Source of the DNA: Mucilaginibacter sp. dw_454
GTDB lineage: Bacteria; Bacteroidota; Bacteroidia; Sphingobacteriales; Sphingobacteriaceae
Direction of reading: 5' to 3'
NCBI RefSeq assembly: GCF_018449775.1
Contig: NZ_JAAVVB010000005.1
Location: 248,001 to 312,000, forward strand
Length of the DNA stretch: 64,000 nt
Part shown: one piece after another, positions 51,578 through 61,090 of the stretch
How positions within the stretch are numbered: the stretch's first letter is position 1
Layout: the number at the start of each line of letters is the position of its first letter
Made by a program: the position numbers and the translations under genes
Notes under the pieces: model-generated
Databases searched by the model: none
What the model was told of the DNA's origin: nothing
Seen by the model: the letters and a program-made list of their open reading frames with translations, nothing else

Positions 51578-52120
51578 ACTTATCGCTCGTATAGCGCTCA
51601 ATTGCCGCTAAGGCTGTGTCTTTTGTCTTGATACAAAAGTCACCAAATACTAAGCGTAGCGATCTCATTCACGCCAAAAAATAAACAACAGTGAATAAAT
51701 CAAGTCATACGCAATGCTTCCCGCTCTCAGCCTTTGCCCTGCAAGCGAGTAAAACCAGGGGACCGATACTTTTGCCGCCTGTTGTCACACATGGCCACCG
51801 CTTCAGGCAAAACTATAAGGCCCCTGCAGCCGCACAGTCCACCATCGTTTTACCCGCTTTCACCCGAAGCTCTGCGTCTGACGTTTTGCTTCTATTGTAG
51901 ATTCTGCAAAATTTGGAGAATCAAAAAAAGGGTGTAAAGGCCTGCCAATCCACCGGGCCGGGAGTCTGGCCTAGCGCGCGGAAGCGATTGGATTGGCTTG
52001 ATGTTTGGTTACTTTGCATCTAAGGTAACGGCGTAGCCCTCTTGAGTTCCTTTAAAAACAAACAACTCACGAAAAACGTAACTGGCCCCCGCGGCCAAGA
52101 GCGGTATACGAGCGATAAGT
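51578..52120. mobile_element. 543-bp MITE-like element with 30-bp imperfect inverted ends
   Basis: The left end (51578-51608, ACTTATCGCTCGTATAGCGC...) and right end (52091-52120, reading the same on the other strand with about five differences) are inverted repeats. Inside are a second nested pair, TTTTGTCTTGATACAAAAGTCACCAAA (about 51619-51645) and its diverged complement near 51995-52030, and a GCCAATCCA / TGGATTGGC pair near 51942-51996. No transposase-like frame exists. Apart from copy 2 of the GTTTCAC repeat, the 806-base gap holds only a short partial TGTCAT-type fragment near 51530. Confidence 0.6.
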
Positions 52121-52145
52121 AATAGAGCGATTGTGAAGCAATCAT

Positions 52146-52302
52146 TGAAACAGAATGAAACAAAAAAATACCTAAAAGTCATTTTTACTGTTTCATTCTG
52201 TTTCACTAAAAATCGGTAAATCGCTTATTATGAATCACTTAATGAAGTTCGCTGTTTCACTTGTTTCGTCTGTTGCACACACACGTGAAACAAAACAGCA
52301 CT
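52146..52302 (-). repeat. GTTTCAC/GTGAAAC dispersed repeat, copy 2
   Basis: Read on the minus strand, it begins at the DUF1080 stop codon with CTGTTTTGTTTCACGTGTGT, identical to the start of copy 1 (10791), then GTGAAAC, a variable A+T-rich part, GTGAAACAGAATGAAAC and TTTTTTGTTTCA. The first hairpin is imperfect here (GTTTCAC...GTGCAAC). The conserved motifs are in the same order and similar spacing as in copy 1. Confidence 0.75.
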
Positions 52303-53014
52303 ACAATACCCTTACCTTAATATTCTTAAACGCAACCGGGCCATGATGGTCCTGCAGTTGGATGCGGCCCTTCTCTACCGTACCAAACACCGGCTCTACT
52401 TTACTGAACTTGCTCTTAGCTACCCCTGCCAGGTACTCGTCGCTGCCGCGGGTATACTCTAATACTTTAATGCCGTTTACCCAATGCTGTACGTTCTTGC
52501 CTTTGGCCACAATGCGGATGGTATTCCACTGACCAGGAGGGTTAACCTTTTTGTTAGCTTCGATAGGTGGCAGCACGTCATATAATGAACCCAGTAAGTG
52601 GTTGGCTTGTTTATTATCCTCGCCTAAAACATCGTCAATGATCTGGAACTCGCAGCCCAGGTTGCCGCCTTTATCATACTTATGGCAAAAGTACTTGATG
52701 CCGGTATTGGTGGCCGGGTCTATGTTAAAGTCGGCCGTAAACTCGAAATCGCCGTATTCGTCTGTGGTGTAGATGTCGCCACCGTTGGCGCCTTTCTTCA
52801 GGGTCAGGGCACCATCAATAATCTCCCATGCACCGGGTGCAGCGGTAGTGGCAGCGCCATCGGCATTTGTCCAGCCGGTAGCGGTTGTGCCGTCAAACAG
52901 CAGTTTCCAGTGTTGGGCCGCTTCCTTTTTGGTTAAGGTATTGTCTTTAGCTTTTTGGGCGAAGGCAACGCACACAGCGACGCCCAGCAGTACGGTTAAA
53001 ATCAGTTTTTTCAT
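52301..53014 (-). CDS. DUF1080 (3-keto-disaccharide hydrolase-like) secreted protein
   Basis: Start at ATG 53014 (237 residues), which opens a signal peptide (MKKLILTVLLGVAVCVAFAQ). The remainder is the concanavalin-like jelly roll of DUF1080: WKLLFDGTTATGWTN, WEIIDGALTLKKGANGGDIYT, YGDFEFTADFNIDPATNTGIKYF in style, and GQWNTIRIVAKGKNVQHWVNG. Members bind or cleave 3-keto-glycosides. It follows the GntP permease and IlvD/Edd dehydratase genes on the same strand and may supply the sugar acid they use. Confidence 0.9.
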   Translation of the reverse strand: MKKLILTVLLGVAVCVAFAQKAKDNTLTKKEAAQHWKLLFDGTTATGWTNADGAATTAAPGAWEIIDGALTLKKGANGGDIYTTDEYGDFEFTADFNIDPATNTGIKYFCHKYDKGGNLGCEFQIIDDVLGEDNKQANHLLGSLYDVLPPIEANKKVNPPGQWNTIRIVAKGKNVQHWVNGIKVLEYTRGSDEYLAGVAKSKFSKVEPVFGTVEKGRIQLQDHHGPVAFKNIKVRVL

Positions 53015-53044
53015 GGTTTGATTGGTATGTCTAAAATTAAGCAA

Positions 53045-54361
53045 TTATCGCACAATTATGTTGAGTATCAGCACACCTATCAAACCTATTACAGAAACCA
53101 GCGTCTCCATAAGCGACCACGATAGGAACGTTTGCTTCATGCTCAAGCCAAAGTACTCTTTGGTTACCCAAAACGAGGTGTCATTCACATGCGAGCAGAA
53201 CAAGCTGCCGGCACCTACTGAAAGCACCATCAGGTTAGGGTCGGCGCCGGATTGATGCATTAGCGGGTAGATGATACCTGCAGCAGTTAAGCCCGCCACG
53301 GTGGCCGAACCGAGACATAATCTTAAAATAGCAGCGATGATCCAGCCTAATAATAATGGCGGCAGATTTAGGCCTTGCAGGATGGTTGCGATTTGACCAT
53401 TCGCGCCGCTGTCTAAGAAGATCTGCTTCAAGATGCCGGCGCTGCCAATAATGAGCAATATCATAGACACCTCGCGGATGGCCTCGGCGTAAACGTTCAT
53501 CACCTCGGTGAGTTTCATCCCTTGACGAACGCCTAAAGTATAAGTTGCTATCGCGATGGTCTCCATCATGGCAATGTTGGCATCGCCCAAAAAGCCAGCG
53601 ATATGTTTAATGGTGACGTTACCGCCTGCAAACCTGGTAATGATACTGCTCACGCCGATCAATATAACCGGCAGTAGTGATGATAAGATGCTGTTCCATA
53701 ATCCCGGTAGTTTGTCATCACGGATGTCCTGTACCGACAGGGCAATCACTGAAGTTGTCTTCATATTGCGCAAGGTCCTCGCAAACAACGGACCCGATAT
53801 CACGATAGCCGGCACAGCCACAATGATGCCATACACAAACACCTTCACAATATCGGCATGAAACTGGATCTGCAAAGCCATGGGCGATGGGTGGGGTGGC
53901 AGGAAGCCGTGCATCACCGACAGGGAGGCCAGCATGGGTATCCCCACATAAACTAACGGCAGCTTATATTTGGTTGCTACCGAAAAGATGATGGGTATCA
54001 ACAGAAAGAAGCCCACATTATAAAACAGTGGGATACCCACAATAAAGCCCGTCAAACACATAGCCCAGGTAATGTACTTCTCGCCAAAGGCATTGCGCAT
54101 GGAGGTGGCTATCTTTTGAGCCGCCCCGCTCACACCTACCAGTTTGCCCAACATAGAGCCCAAAGCGATCACGATTACCAACGAACCGAGCATATCGCCC
54201 AAGCCTTTGTTTACAGAGGGGACAATATGATCCAGCGGCATACCCAACAACAAAGCTGCCATTAATGATATCACCAGGAAACTCAGGAACGTGTTGAGCT
54301 TTGCCCAGGTGATGAGCAGGATGAGTGCGACGATGCAGATGAGGAGGATCAGGATTACCAT
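53045..54361 (-). CDS. GntP-family gluconate/sugar-acid permease
   Basis: 438 residues with about 12 membrane segments. GntP landmarks: LGSMLGKLVGVSGAAQKIA, MHGFLPPHPSPMALQ, LCLGSATVAGLTAAGIIYPLM and VGAGSLFCSHVNDTSFWVTKEYFGLS (in pieces). A proton symporter for gluconate-type acids. It sits 30 bases upstream of the DUF1080 gene and downstream of the sugar-acid dehydratase, which indicates uptake of an aldonate for that enzyme. Confidence 0.94.
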   Translation of the reverse strand: MVILILLICIVALILLITWAKLNTFLSFLVISLMAALLLGMPLDHIVPSVNKGLGDMLGSLVIVIALGSMLGKLVGVSGAAQKIATSMRNAFGEKYITWAMCLTGFIVGIPLFYNVGFFLLIPIIFSVATKYKLPLVYVGIPMLASLSVMHGFLPPHPSPMALQIQFHADIVKVFVYGIIVAVPAIVISGPLFARTLRNMKTTSVIALSVQDIRDDKLPGLWNSILSSLLPVILIGVSSIITRFAGGNVTIKHIAGFLGDANIAMMETIAIATYTLGVRQGMKLTEVMNVYAEAIREVSMILLIIGSAGILKQIFLDSGANGQIATILQGLNLPPLLLGWIIAAILRLCLGSATVAGLTAAGIIYPLMHQSGADPNLMVLSVGAGSLFCSHVNDTSFWVTKEYFGLSMKQTFLSWSLMETLVSVIGLIGVLILNIIVR

Positions 54362-54372
54362 ATCTTATTTTT

Positions 54373-54456
54373 TGTCATTGCGAGCAAAGCGTGGCAATCG
54401 CAAGGAGGAAGGTTTAAACGCGTGCGATTGCTTCGTCGTTCCTCCTCGCAATGACA
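54373..54456. repeat. REP-like palindrome (TGTCATTGCGAG type)
   Basis: Ends TGTCATTGCGAG and CTCGCAATGACA; inner GGCAATCGCAAGGAGGAAGG versus GATTGCTTCGTCGTTCCTCC. It separates the dehydratase and permease genes, which would be expected to be one operon, so it may lie inside their mRNA. Confidence 0.85.
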
Positions 54457-54471
54457 AGCTTTATATTTTAT

Positions 54472-56187
54472 TTAATGCGAATCTCTCAATACCTCACTCC
54501 CCGAACCACCTACCAGGAAATCCAGGTCAGCACCTTTGTCGGCTTGCTGCACGTGGTTCACGTATAAGTTCACATAACCCCGTTCCGACGCCAATGGCGG
54601 CGCAACCCATTTACTGCGGCGCAAGGCTAGTTCTTCGTCAGACACTTCCAGATCGATAGAACGATTGGCTACGTCCAGCTTGATCATATCGCCGTTTTGT
54701 ACCAGTCCCAAATTGCCACCAATGGCCGACTCAGGTGATACATGCAGTATTACGGTACCAAAGGCAGTACCACTCATGCGGCCGTCAGAGATGCGTACCA
54801 TATCGGTAATGCCTTTAGCCAGGATCTTCTTAGGCAGTGTCATATTGCCAACTTCAGGCATACCCGGGTATCCTACCGGACCGACACATTTTAAAACCAT
54901 CACGCAGGTTTCGTCGATATCCAGGTTAGGGTCGTCGACACGTGCGTGGTAGTCTTCAATATTCTCAAATACCACGGCGCGGCCACGATGCTGCATCAAT
55001 TCCGGCGTAGCTGCCGATGGTTTGATTACAGCGCCGTTAAGCGCCAGGTTACCTTTTAGCACCGCAATACCGGCTTGTTCTATCAACGGTTTGGTATATG
55101 GGTAAATCACGGCTTCATTATAGATGTTGCCGGTATCTGTTATATTTTCTTTATGCGATTTGCCGGTAACCGTCAATGCGTCCATATCCAGCACGTCGCT
55201 CATTTGTTTGATCACCGCCGGCAAGCCGCCGGCATAGTAAAAGTCCTCCATCAAGAACTTGCCAGACGGCATAAGGTTTACCAGCAATGGCATCTTACTG
55301 CCCACTTTATCAAAATCCTCGATATTCAAAGGCACACCCATGCGCCCGGCAATAGCCGTTAAGTGGATTACGAAGTTGGATGATCCGCCCACCGCGGCGT
55401 TTACTTTAATGGCGTTCTCGAAAGCAGCACGAGTCAGGATTTTGGACATCTTCAAGTCTTCTTTTACCATTTCTACAATACGCCTGCCTGATAGCTGGGC
55501 GATGCGCTTTCGCCTCGAATCAACCGCAGGTATCGCGGCAGCGCCACTTAATGACATACCCAATGATTCTACCATACAGGCCATAGTTGATGCGGTACCC
55601 ATGGTCATGCAATGACCGGGACTGCGTGACATGCAGCTTTCGGCCTCGGTAAATTCGGCATAACTCATTTTACCTGTTTTCAGGTCATCGGTAAAGGTCC
55701 ACACGTTGGTGCCTGAGCCTATGTCGTGGCCTTTGTATTTGCCGTTTAGCATTGGCCCGCCTTGTACTACTATAGTAGGCAGGTCGACGCTGGCGGCACC
55801 CATCAGGGTCGACGGCGTAGTCTTATCGCAGCCGGTAAGCAGCACCACACCATCAATAGGGTTACCGCGAATTGATTCTTCGGTATCCATGCTCGCTAAA
55901 TTTCTGAATAGCATGGCTGTAGGTTTCAATAAAGTCTCGCCTAACGACATGATCGGGAACTCGACGGGAAAACCACCCGCTTCCAGCACACCCCGGCGTA
56001 CGCTTTCGGCAATATCGCGCAAATGCGCGTTGCAAGGCGTCAACTCAGACCAGGTGTTACAGATACCTATTACCGGCCGCCCGTCAAACATATCCTCGGG
56101 CATGCCCTGGTTTTTCATCCAGCTGCGGTATATAAAACCCATCTTGTCTTGCTTACCAAACCAGTCTGCGCTACGAAATTTAGACAT
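54472..56187 (-). CDS. IlvD/Edd-family sugar-acid dehydratase (L-arabinonate dehydratase-like)
   Basis: 571 residues. Cluster-binding cysteines in GICNTWSELTPCNAHL, VLLTGCDKTTPS and SCMSRSPGHCMTMGTAST; substrate-site motifs PIMSLGETLLKPTAMLFRNLASMD and GGLPAVIKQM. The opening RSADWFGKQDKMGFIYRSWMKNQG is characteristic of the pentonate/hexonate dehydratases (L-arabinonate, D-xylonate), rather than IlvD of branched-chain synthesis. It converts an aldonate to a 2-keto-3-deoxy acid. Neighbouring GntP permease and DUF1080 protein support a sugar-acid catabolic operon. Confidence 0.92.
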   Translation of the reverse strand: MSKFRSADWFGKQDKMGFIYRSWMKNQGMPEDMFDGRPVIGICNTWSELTPCNAHLRDIAESVRRGVLEAGGFPVEFPIMSLGETLLKPTAMLFRNLASMDTEESIRGNPIDGVVLLTGCDKTTPSTLMGAASVDLPTIVVQGGPMLNGKYKGHDIGSGTNVWTFTDDLKTGKMSYAEFTEAESCMSRSPGHCMTMGTASTMACMVESLGMSLSGAAAIPAVDSRRKRIAQLSGRRIVEMVKEDLKMSKILTRAAFENAIKVNAAVGGSSNFVIHLTAIAGRMGVPLNIEDFDKVGSKMPLLVNLMPSGKFLMEDFYYAGGLPAVIKQMSDVLDMDALTVTGKSHKENITDTGNIYNEAVIYPYTKPLIEQAGIAVLKGNLALNGAVIKPSAATPELMQHRGRAVVFENIEDYHARVDDPNLDIDETCVMVLKCVGPVGYPGMPEVGNMTLPKKILAKGITDMVRISDGRMSGTAFGTVILHVSPESAIGGNLGLVQNGDMIKLDVANRSIDLEVSDEELALRRSKWVAPPLASERGYVNLYVNHVQQADKGADLDFLVGGSGSEVLRDSH

Positions 56188-56533
56188 ATCTTATTTTACG
56201 GTGATGTCGCAGTATATAACGCGACGGTGTTAATTGGTGTTATCAATGCAAAGTAGCAAATCTTTAAATAAAAGCCTTAAAAATTATGATCGGGGGATTT
56301 TACGCTGAGAATTGCTGAACGATAAAAATTGCATCAATCATATATGGTATATAAATCATTGATTTTCAATGGTAAATAATAAGTTAAAAATGTGAACAAA
56401 CTGAACAACAAATCGTGTCAATATAATTTTTACCTTCAAATAACCTAAACCACATCATCGTTCAAAAACAACTACTAATGGTAGGCTGATTAGGGGGTTG
56501 GCACTACGTTTATTTAGTTTGAGTTGATTATTT

Positions 56534-56569
56534 AACCGGAGCAGATCATATCTGCCCCGGTTATTTTTT
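56534..56569 (+). terminator. Rho-independent terminator in the leader of the GH95 gene
   Basis: Stem AACCGG-A-GCAGA / TCTGC-C-CCGGTT (one mismatch) with a TCATA loop and ATTTTTTT tail. It lies 95 bases before the GH95 start with no gene before it on this strand, so it may end a small RNA or act as an attenuator. Confidence 0.75.
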
Positions 56570-56583
56570 TTAATGATGATTCA

Positions 56584-56599
56584 TTGCAATCGATTGCAA
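56584..56599. promoter_or_regulatory. LacI-type operator palindrome upstream of the GH95 gene
   Basis: TTGCAATCGATTGCAA is a perfect 16-bp palindrome with the central CG typical of LacI/GalR-family operators (TGnAAnCGnTTnCA). It lies 65 bases before the GH95 start codon. No LacI-family regulator gene is in the window, so the regulator must be elsewhere. Confidence 0.7.
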
Positions 56600-56663
56600 A
56601 AATATCGTCCATAATGATAGCTTTGGATAATATTTAATAGTTTTAATCTATTAACCAATTATC

Positions 56664-59138
56664 ATGAACCTGAGAATAACCCTTTTGGCGCTTACGCTAA
56701 CGTGCGCGGCTACCCGGCTGTTTGCACAAAAAAACGATTTAAAACTTTGGTACGACAAACCATCAGGACCCATTTGGGAGCGCGCCATGCCTATAGGCAA
56801 TGGCCGGCTGGCCGGTATGGTTTATGGTAACCCGGAAAGAGAAATTATACAATTGAATGAAGCCACTTTGTGGAGCGGGGGGCCAAGCCGTAATGATGAC
56901 GACCAGGCCTTATCGGTTTTAAAGGATGTGCAGCGCCTTATTTTTGAGAACAAGCGCAAAGAAGCCGCAGCCCTGGCCAGCAAAAAAATGATGACCAATA
57001 AAGATAATGGCATGTGCTACCAGCCGGTGGGCAATCTTTATCTAAACTTTCCCGGTCATGGGCAATATCAAAACTATCATCGCGAATTGGATATTTCAAA
57101 AGCCATCACTACCACCACTTATACTGTTGACGGTGTTACTTACAAACGCGAGGCCTTTGCATCTAATGCCAACCAGGTTATCGTTATGCATTTATCTGCC
57201 AGCAAGCCGGGCAGTTTAAATTTTTCGGCTGCGATGTGGAGTCCGCAGAAATCGACGGTTGTCACTAAGGGTAAAGATGAATTAATATTATCCGGCATAT
57301 CGGGCAACCGCGACGGTATAAAAGGGCGGGATAAATTCCAGGCATTAGTAAGAGTTAAATTAGACGGTGGCGAAGTCTCAGCTTCAGACACATCGGTTAA
57401 TATCAGTAAAGCTACATCGGCAACGCTCTTTATATCGATAGCCACCAGCTTTGTTAATTATAATGATATCAGCGCCGATGAAGCAGCGCGCGCCAATAAC
57501 TATTTAGATAAGGCCTGGCCCGTACCTTATGCTACCTTATTGAGTAACCACATTGCCGCGTATCAGAAATATTTTAATCGGGTTAAGCTTGATCTGGGCA
57601 GTACCGATTCCGTAAAAAACACAACCGATAAACGCATCAATGATTTTGCCACAGGGAACGATCCGCAATTGGTAGAACTGTATTTTCAGTTTGGGCGATA
57701 TTTGCTAATCTCGTCATCGCAGCCTGGTGGCCAGCCGGCTAACCTGCAAGGTATCTGGAACAAAGAGATGAGCCCGCCCTGGGGTAGTAAGTATACCATC
57801 AACATCAATACCGAAATGAATTACTGGCCGGCCGAAGAAACCAACCTGCCCGAGATGCATGAACCGTTGGTGCAAATGGTAAAAGATCTGTCGGTTACCG
57901 GGCAGCAAACCGCCAAAACCATGTACGGCGTCGGCGGCTGGATGGCGCACCACAATACCGACCTATGGCGCATTACCGGCCCGGTAGATGCTATTTACTC
58001 CGGCTTATGGCCGTCGGGGGGTGCGTGGTTAAGTACCCAGTTGTGGGACCGTTATATGTATAGCGGCGATAAAGAATACCTAAAAACGGTCTACCCTTCT
58101 TTACACGGCGCTGCTCAATTTTACCTGGAGTATTTGGTAGAAGAGCCCGAACATCATTGGCTGGTGATGGGGCCTTCTGTTTCGCCCGAAAATAACCCGG
58201 AAGCCTACGGCGGTGGTATTGCGATAGACATGGGCGTTACTATGGATAATCAATTAGCGTTCGATACTTTTAATGAGGTGATGTCGGCAGCTAAGATCCT
58301 GAATGTCGATCAGGAATTTGCGGCTAAACTTAAAGCCGCCCGCGACAGGCTGCCGCCTATGCAGATAGGCCAATACAGCCAATTACAGGAATGGTTGCAT
58401 GACCTGGACAGCCCGAAGGATCATAACCGGCACGTATCGCACTTATATGGCTTGTATCCAAGTAACCAGATCTCGCCTTACCGTACACCTGAGTTGTTTG
58501 ATGCCGCACGTACCTCGCTCATCTATCGTACCGACGTGTCAACCGGCTGGTCTATGGGATGGAAGGTTAATTTATGGGCCAGGTTGCTGGATGGTAATCA
58601 TGCTTTTAAACTCATTCAAAATCAGCTGACTCCAACCGGTAAAAATCATGGCAGCTCGAATAATGGTGGCGGTACCTATCCTAATATGTTTGATGCGCAC
58701 CCGCCATTTCAGATAGACGGCAACTTTGGCTGCACAGCAGGTATCAGCGAAATGTTGATGCAAAGTGCCGATGGTGCGCTTAACTTATTACCCGCCCTGC
58801 CCGATGCCTGGCCAACCGGCAGCATCAGCGGGTTGCGTGCACGCGGCGGCTTCGAGATCGTAAGCATGAAATGGAAAAATGGTAAACTGAGCGAGGTGAA
58901 AATCAAATCGACTTTAGGTGGTAATTGCCGATTGCGTGTGCCAAATAGCGTTAAACTATTAGGCGGTATCATAAAAACTGCAAAAGGCGCAAACAATAAC
59001 TTCTTCTATCAAAATGCAGAAACTGCCAAACCTATCATATCAGAAAAAGCGCAGCTAAAACCTAAGGGTGAAAAGCCAACCTTATTGTATGATTTTAATA
59101 CGGTGGCGGGTAAAGAATACACGATTGTGGGATTATAG
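56664..59138 (+). CDS. Glycoside hydrolase family 95 protein (alpha-L-fucosidase-like), secreted
   Basis: 824 residues with a signal peptide (1-22, ending TRLFA-Q). N-terminal GH95 beta-domain starts [30 protein letters not shown] and includes [12 protein letters not shown]; the (alpha/alpha)6 barrel contains [18 protein letters not shown] and [18 protein letters not shown], then HNTDLWR and GWMAHH. GH95 enzymes release terminal alpha-1,2-fucose or galactose from glycans by inversion. The upstream palindrome suggests sugar-inducible expression. It is not part of a SusCD locus here. Confidence 0.93.
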   Translation: MNLRITLLALTLTCAATRLFAQKNDLKLWYDKPSGPIWERAMPIGNGRLAGMVYGNPEREIIQLNEATLWSGGPSRNDDDQALSVLKDVQRLIFENKRKEAAALASKKMMTNKDNGMCYQPVGNLYLNFPGHGQYQNYHRELDISKAITTTTYTVDGVTYKREAFASNANQVIVMHLSASKPGSLNFSAAMWSPQKSTVVTKGKDELILSGISGNRDGIKGRDKFQALVRVKLDGGEVSASDTSVNISKATSATLFISIATSFVNYNDISADEAARANNYLDKAWPVPYATLLSNHIAAYQKYFNRVKLDLGSTDSVKNTTDKRINDFATGNDPQLVELYFQFGRYLLISSSQPGGQPANLQGIWNKEMSPPWGSKYTININTEMNYWPAEETNLPEMHEPLVQMVKDLSVTGQQTAKTMYGVGGWMAHHNTDLWRITGPVDAIYSGLWPSGGAWLSTQLWDRYMYSGDKEYLKTVYPSLHGAAQFYLEYLVEEPEHHWLVMGPSVSPENNPEAYGGGIAIDMGVTMDNQLAFDTFNEVMSAAKILNVDQEFAAKLKAARDRLPPMQIGQYSQLQEWLHDLDSPKDHNRHVSHLYGLYPSNQISPYRTPELFDAARTSLIYRTDVSTGWSMGWKVNLWARLLDGNHAFKLIQNQLTPTGKNHGSSNNGGGTYPNMFDAHPPFQIDGNFGCTAGISEMLMQSADGALNLLPALPDAWPTGSISGLRARGGFEIVSMKWKNGKLSEVKIKSTLGGNCRLRVPNSVKLLGGIIKTAKGANNNFFYQNAETAKPIISEKAQLKPKGEKPTLLYDFNTVAGKEYTIVGL

Positions 59139-59159
59139 AGATTTTTAGGATTTACCACA

Positions 59160-59226
59160 GGAGACGCAAAATATTGCGTCTCTACATAAATTCACGAAAC
59201 GTAGAGACGCAATATTTTGCGTCTCC
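59160..59226. repeat. Perfect 26-bp inverted repeat (GGAGACGCAAAATATT type)
   Basis: Arms 59160-59185 and 59201-59226 are exact complements, with a 15-base loop. Each arm is itself nearly palindromic (GAGACGCAA...TTGCGTCTC). It begins 21 bases after the GH95 stop. Similar GTAGAGACGCAA repeats are known as dispersed elements in Bacteroidota and cyanobacteria. Confidence 0.92.
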
Positions 59227-59256
59227 CGCTGACAGGTAACCGATTTGTTATCCAAT

Positions 59257-59285
59257 AAAAAAGGCGCTCATGAATCACAAGCGTC
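59257..59285 (-). terminator. Probable terminator of porX
   Basis: On the minus strand an imperfect stem (GACGCT...AGCGCC with inner TGA/TCA pairs) runs into TTTTTT. It lies 56 bases after the porX stop. A 16-bp palindrome CCCGATAGCTATCGGG is at 59312-59327 between the two. Confidence 0.55.
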
Positions 59286-59340
59286 TTTAAATAATTTCTA
59301 AACTCTTTCCGCCCGATAGCTATCGGGACTCTAAAATCGC

Positions 59341-60894
59341 CTATTTAGGTCCATAGGTAACTATCGGGATGATCACTTCTTCTAATGAGATACCACCGTG
59401 CTGGAATGTCTCATTATAAAAATTCACAAAGTGATTGTAATTGTTCGGGTATACAAAGTAGGTATCCTCTTTAGCAAACACAAAGCTTGAGCTAACATGC
59501 AGCTTAGGCAGCATAGCATCATGCGGGTTGCGGATATGGAATACATCTTTTGGATTAAAGTTTAAATTACGGCCCTGTTTGTAGCGCAGGTTGGTGTTGG
59601 TATTACGGTCGCCAATGATCTTGCTCGGTTTTTTTACGCGGATGGTGCCGTGGTCGGTAGTAATGATCACGCGTGCTTGTTTACTACCTAAAAACTTGAT
59701 CAGCTCCAATAAAGGAGAGTGCTCAAACCATGATAGTGTTAATGAGCGGTAAGCGGCATCATCACTTGCCAATTCTCGGATCATCTGCATATCTGTACGG
59801 GCATGCGATAGCATATCCACAAAGTTATATACCACTACGTTCAGATCGTTTTTCATTAAATTATTCACCGAATCATTCAATGCACGGCCCTCATCGATAT
59901 TTAATATTTTATGGTAAGAGTGCTTGCAATCTTTACGATAAACACGGCTGATCTGGTCGGTAATAAAATTAGACTCGAAGAGGTTCTTGCCACCTTCGTC
60001 TTCGTCGTTCTGCCACATTTCAGGGTAACGCTTCTCCATTTCTGTCGGCATCAGGCCCGAGAAGATGGCGTTACGCGCATATTGCGTCGCGGTAGGCAAA
60101 ATGCTATAATAAGTATCCTCTTCCTCCAGTTTCAAATATTGAGAGATAATAGGGTTGATGATCTTAAACTGATCGTAACGCAAATTATCAATCAAAATAA
60201 AAAATGTAGGCATATTGCCTTCCAGCTTAGGAAAAACCTTCTTTTTAAATAACTGCGGCGAGCTGGTTGGCGCGTCGTCAGGGTTTTTGATCCAGCTCAG
60301 GTAATTTCTTTCCACAAACTTGCAGAACTGGGTGTTGGCCTCTGCTTTTTGTAAAGTTAAAATCTCATGCATACCGGCATCTTCTAACTGCTGCAACTCA
60401 AGCTCCCAGTAAATCAGTTTTTTGTATACATCAACCCATTCTACATGGCTTAGGTTATCGTTTAACGTAATACCCAAAGTCCTGAAATCCTGCTGATAAG
60501 CCATAGTGGTTTTTTCGGTCACCAGGCGCTTGTTTTCAGTCAGCTTTTTTATGGTCGATAAGATCTGTTTCGGGTGAACCGGTTTGATCAGGTAATCGCC
60601 GATTTTAGAGCCGATAGCATCCTCCATCAGGTATTCTTCCTCGTTCTTGGTTATCATTACAATCGGCACATCGTTATTGATATTCTTGATCTGCGCCAGT
60701 GTTTCAATACCGGTTAAGCCAGGCATATTCTCGTCTAGAAAAACCAGATCGAAGTAGTTATTTTTAAAAGATTCTACAGCGTCGTTGCCGTTGGTTACAG
60801 TAGTTACTTTGTAGCCTTTTTCGTTTAAGAAAAGTATATGGGGTTTTAACAGGTCAATTTCATCATCAGCCCACAATATGTTCGTATCCTGCAT
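59341..60894 (-). CDS. porX: PorX response regulator with PglZ-type domain
   Basis: 517 residues. Receiver domain (1-120) with acidic residues at 10-11, phosphorylation site Asp54 in FLDENMPG and Lys103-type switch in LIKPVHPK. After a helical linker (about 125-200), the PglZ/alkaline-phosphatase-like domain runs to the end, with IDNLRYDQ and ITTDHGTIRV as metal-site motifs. This architecture is that of PorX, which with PorY controls the type IX secretion genes and gliding in Bacteroidota. No porY or other T9SS gene lies in the window. Monocistronic. Confidence 0.93.
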   Translation of the reverse strand: MQDTNILWADDEIDLLKPHILFLNEKGYKVTTVTNGNDAVESFKNNYFDLVFLDENMPGLTGIETLAQIKNINNDVPIVMITKNEEEYLMEDAIGSKIGDYLIKPVHPKQILSTIKKLTENKRLVTEKTTMAYQQDFRTLGITLNDNLSHVEWVDVYKKLIYWELELQQLEDAGMHEILTLQKAEANTQFCKFVERNYLSWIKNPDDAPTSSPQLFKKKVFPKLEGNMPTFFILIDNLRYDQFKIINPIISQYLKLEEEDTYYSILPTATQYARNAIFSGLMPTEMEKRYPEMWQNDEDEGGKNLFESNFITDQISRVYRKDCKHSYHKILNIDEGRALNDSVNNLMKNDLNVVVYNFVDMLSHARTDMQMIRELASDDAAYRSLTLSWFEHSPLLELIKFLGSKQARVIITTDHGTIRVKKPSKIIGDRNTNTNLRYKQGRNLNFNPKDVFHIRNPHDAMLPKLHVSSSFVFAKEDTYFVYPNNYNHFVNFYNETFQHGGISLEEVIIPIVTYGPK

Positions 60895-61090
60895 AGTATT
60901 TTTATAATATTCGGTAAATAAATGTCGTTCAGTAATTCAGGCTGTTAAGCTTAAGATAGACCAAACATAGGCATATAACCCTTAAGCCCGATATTTGTTA
61001 CACTTTATGGCACAGTATTAACAAAAATTAACAATTGGGTAGTGCAACCTATGTCATAATTTATGACTTTTGCAGCGTATACATTCTACA

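Noticed and set aside
51691-51937. Two overlapping 67-69-codon frames inside the 543-bp element
   Set aside because: They overlap each other, lie in repeat DNA and show no family signature, so I treat them as chance frames.
52009-52206. 65-codon minus-strand frame containing ELFVFKGTQEGYAV
   Set aside because: It spans the end of the MITE-like element and part of copy 2 of the GTTTCAC repeat; the translated motif is repeat-derived.
56330-56375. Possible GntR-type operator near CATATATGGTATATAAATC upstream of the sugar-acid dehydratase
   Set aside because: The half-sites are too imperfect and the sequence too A+T-rich to separate from background.
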